Assembly: GCF_012113595.1 (NCBI RefSeq)
Contig: NZ_CP050831.1
Location: forward strand, 2,852,001-2,916,000
Source: Bacteroides faecium
GTDB taxonomy: Bacteria > Bacteroidota > Bacteroidia > Bacteroidales > Bacteroidaceae
DNA length: 64,000 nt
Direction: 5' to 3'
The notes under the pieces were generated by a model. It saw only the letters and a list, made by a program, of their open reading frames with translations. It was not told the origin of the DNA and did not search any database. How positions within the stretch are numbered: the first letter of the stretch is position 1; every line of letters starts with the position of its first letter. The position numbers were made by a program, and so were the translations under genes. This document shows, piece by piece, positions 63,812-64,000 of the stretch.

Positions 63812-64000
63812 TTATAAAATCTTTATAGGGAGTGATTGCAAATCGTCGGCTGAACTGCTTCCATAAAGCACCTTGTATGTTCCGGTCAAAGGATGCATCG
63901 TATTGGTGACGGTATCAAACCATTCGAATGATTCGTAGGGAAGCTCGATTGTTATATTTTCGGTCTTGCCTTTGGCTATGTTGACCCGTTTAAAGCCGCG
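63812..64000 (-). CDS. C-terminal fragment of a GH3-type beta-glycosidase (5' part outside window)
   Basis: The minus strand is open from the window edge to a TAA at 63814-63812, giving 62 codons. The peptide starts GFKRVNIAKGKTENITIELP, contains FEWFDTVTNTMHPLTGTYKV and ends LYGSSSADDLQSLPIKIL. This is the fibronectin-III-like C-terminal domain of GH3 beta-glucosidases and xylosidases, whose ends carry VGSSS-type motifs. The catalytic domains lie beyond the window, so the sugar specificity is unknown. It converges on the immunity-like cassette. Confidence 0.75.
   Translation of the reverse strand, partial: RGFKRVNIAKGKTENITIELPYESFEWFDTVTNTMHPLTGTYKVLYGSSSADDLQSLPIKIL

Overview
The window is a chromosomal piece of a gut Bacteroides species, probably a relative of B. 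thetaiotaomicron, B. ovatus or B. xylanisolvens. The species cannot be fixed from this sequence. The evidence is four SusC/SusD pairs, a hybrid two-component system, an ECF sigma/FecR pair, TAnnTTTG promoter boxes, and a dense set of secreted pectin-degrading enzymes.

Layout. (1) 1-1380: 3' part of a CE12-CE8 fusion esterase cut by the window edge. (2) 1406-3290: a GNAT acetyltransferase with a small overlapping partner gene (possible toxin-antitoxin pair), a gap with a promoter-hairpin unit and a three-way-junction inverted repeat, and a small HTH/coiled-coil protein. (3) 3581-8149: a hybrid two-component system, the only one in the window. (4) 16739 down to 8273, minus strand: ECF sigma, FecR anti-sigma, STN-type SusC, SusD and a TlpA-like thioredoxin lipoprotein. 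(5) 17156-39734: a divergent pectin PUL. From a 317-bp central promoter region (29154-29470), a minus arm (SusC, SusD, FnIII/beta-helix lipoprotein, CE8, PL1, PL1) and a plus arm (SusC, SusD, FnIII/beta-helix lipoprotein, PL1, PL1) are transcribed. The arms look like an ancient inverted duplication. (6) 39887-41488: a LiaF/toastrack-like membrane protein with a LytTR regulator. (7) 41765-59737: a second pectin operon with a Mfa2/fimbrillin-like lipoprotein, beta-helix lipoproteins, BACON-PL1, SusC, SusD, FnIII lipoprotein, a fimbrillin-CE8 fusion and a GH28. (8) 59999-63229: an AT-rich cassette of small genes resembling orphan immunity genes, one of them (SUKH/SMI1) frameshifted. (9) 63230-63811: a non-coding tract with 22-bp phased repeats. 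(10) 63812-64000: the C-terminus of a GH3 enzyme on the minus strand.

How the genes work together: surface lipoproteins and SusD proteins bind homogalacturonan. CE8 and CE12 esterases remove methyl and acetyl groups, PL1 lyases and GH28 cut the backbone, and SusC transporters import the fragments. The HTCS is the obvious candidate regulator of the pectin genes. The ECF/FecR operon is a separate system with its own trans-envelope signalling.

The most unusual material is non-coding. Arrays at 16945-17032 and 63369-63501 share a TGTTTC-N7-GAAACA-N3 scaffold repeated every 22 bp but have different cores, and a third 22-bp-phased array with another word lies at 63542-63673. The immunity-like cassette and a pectinesterase that lacks the usual RPW motif and is fused to a fimbrillin-like domain are the best protein-level leads.
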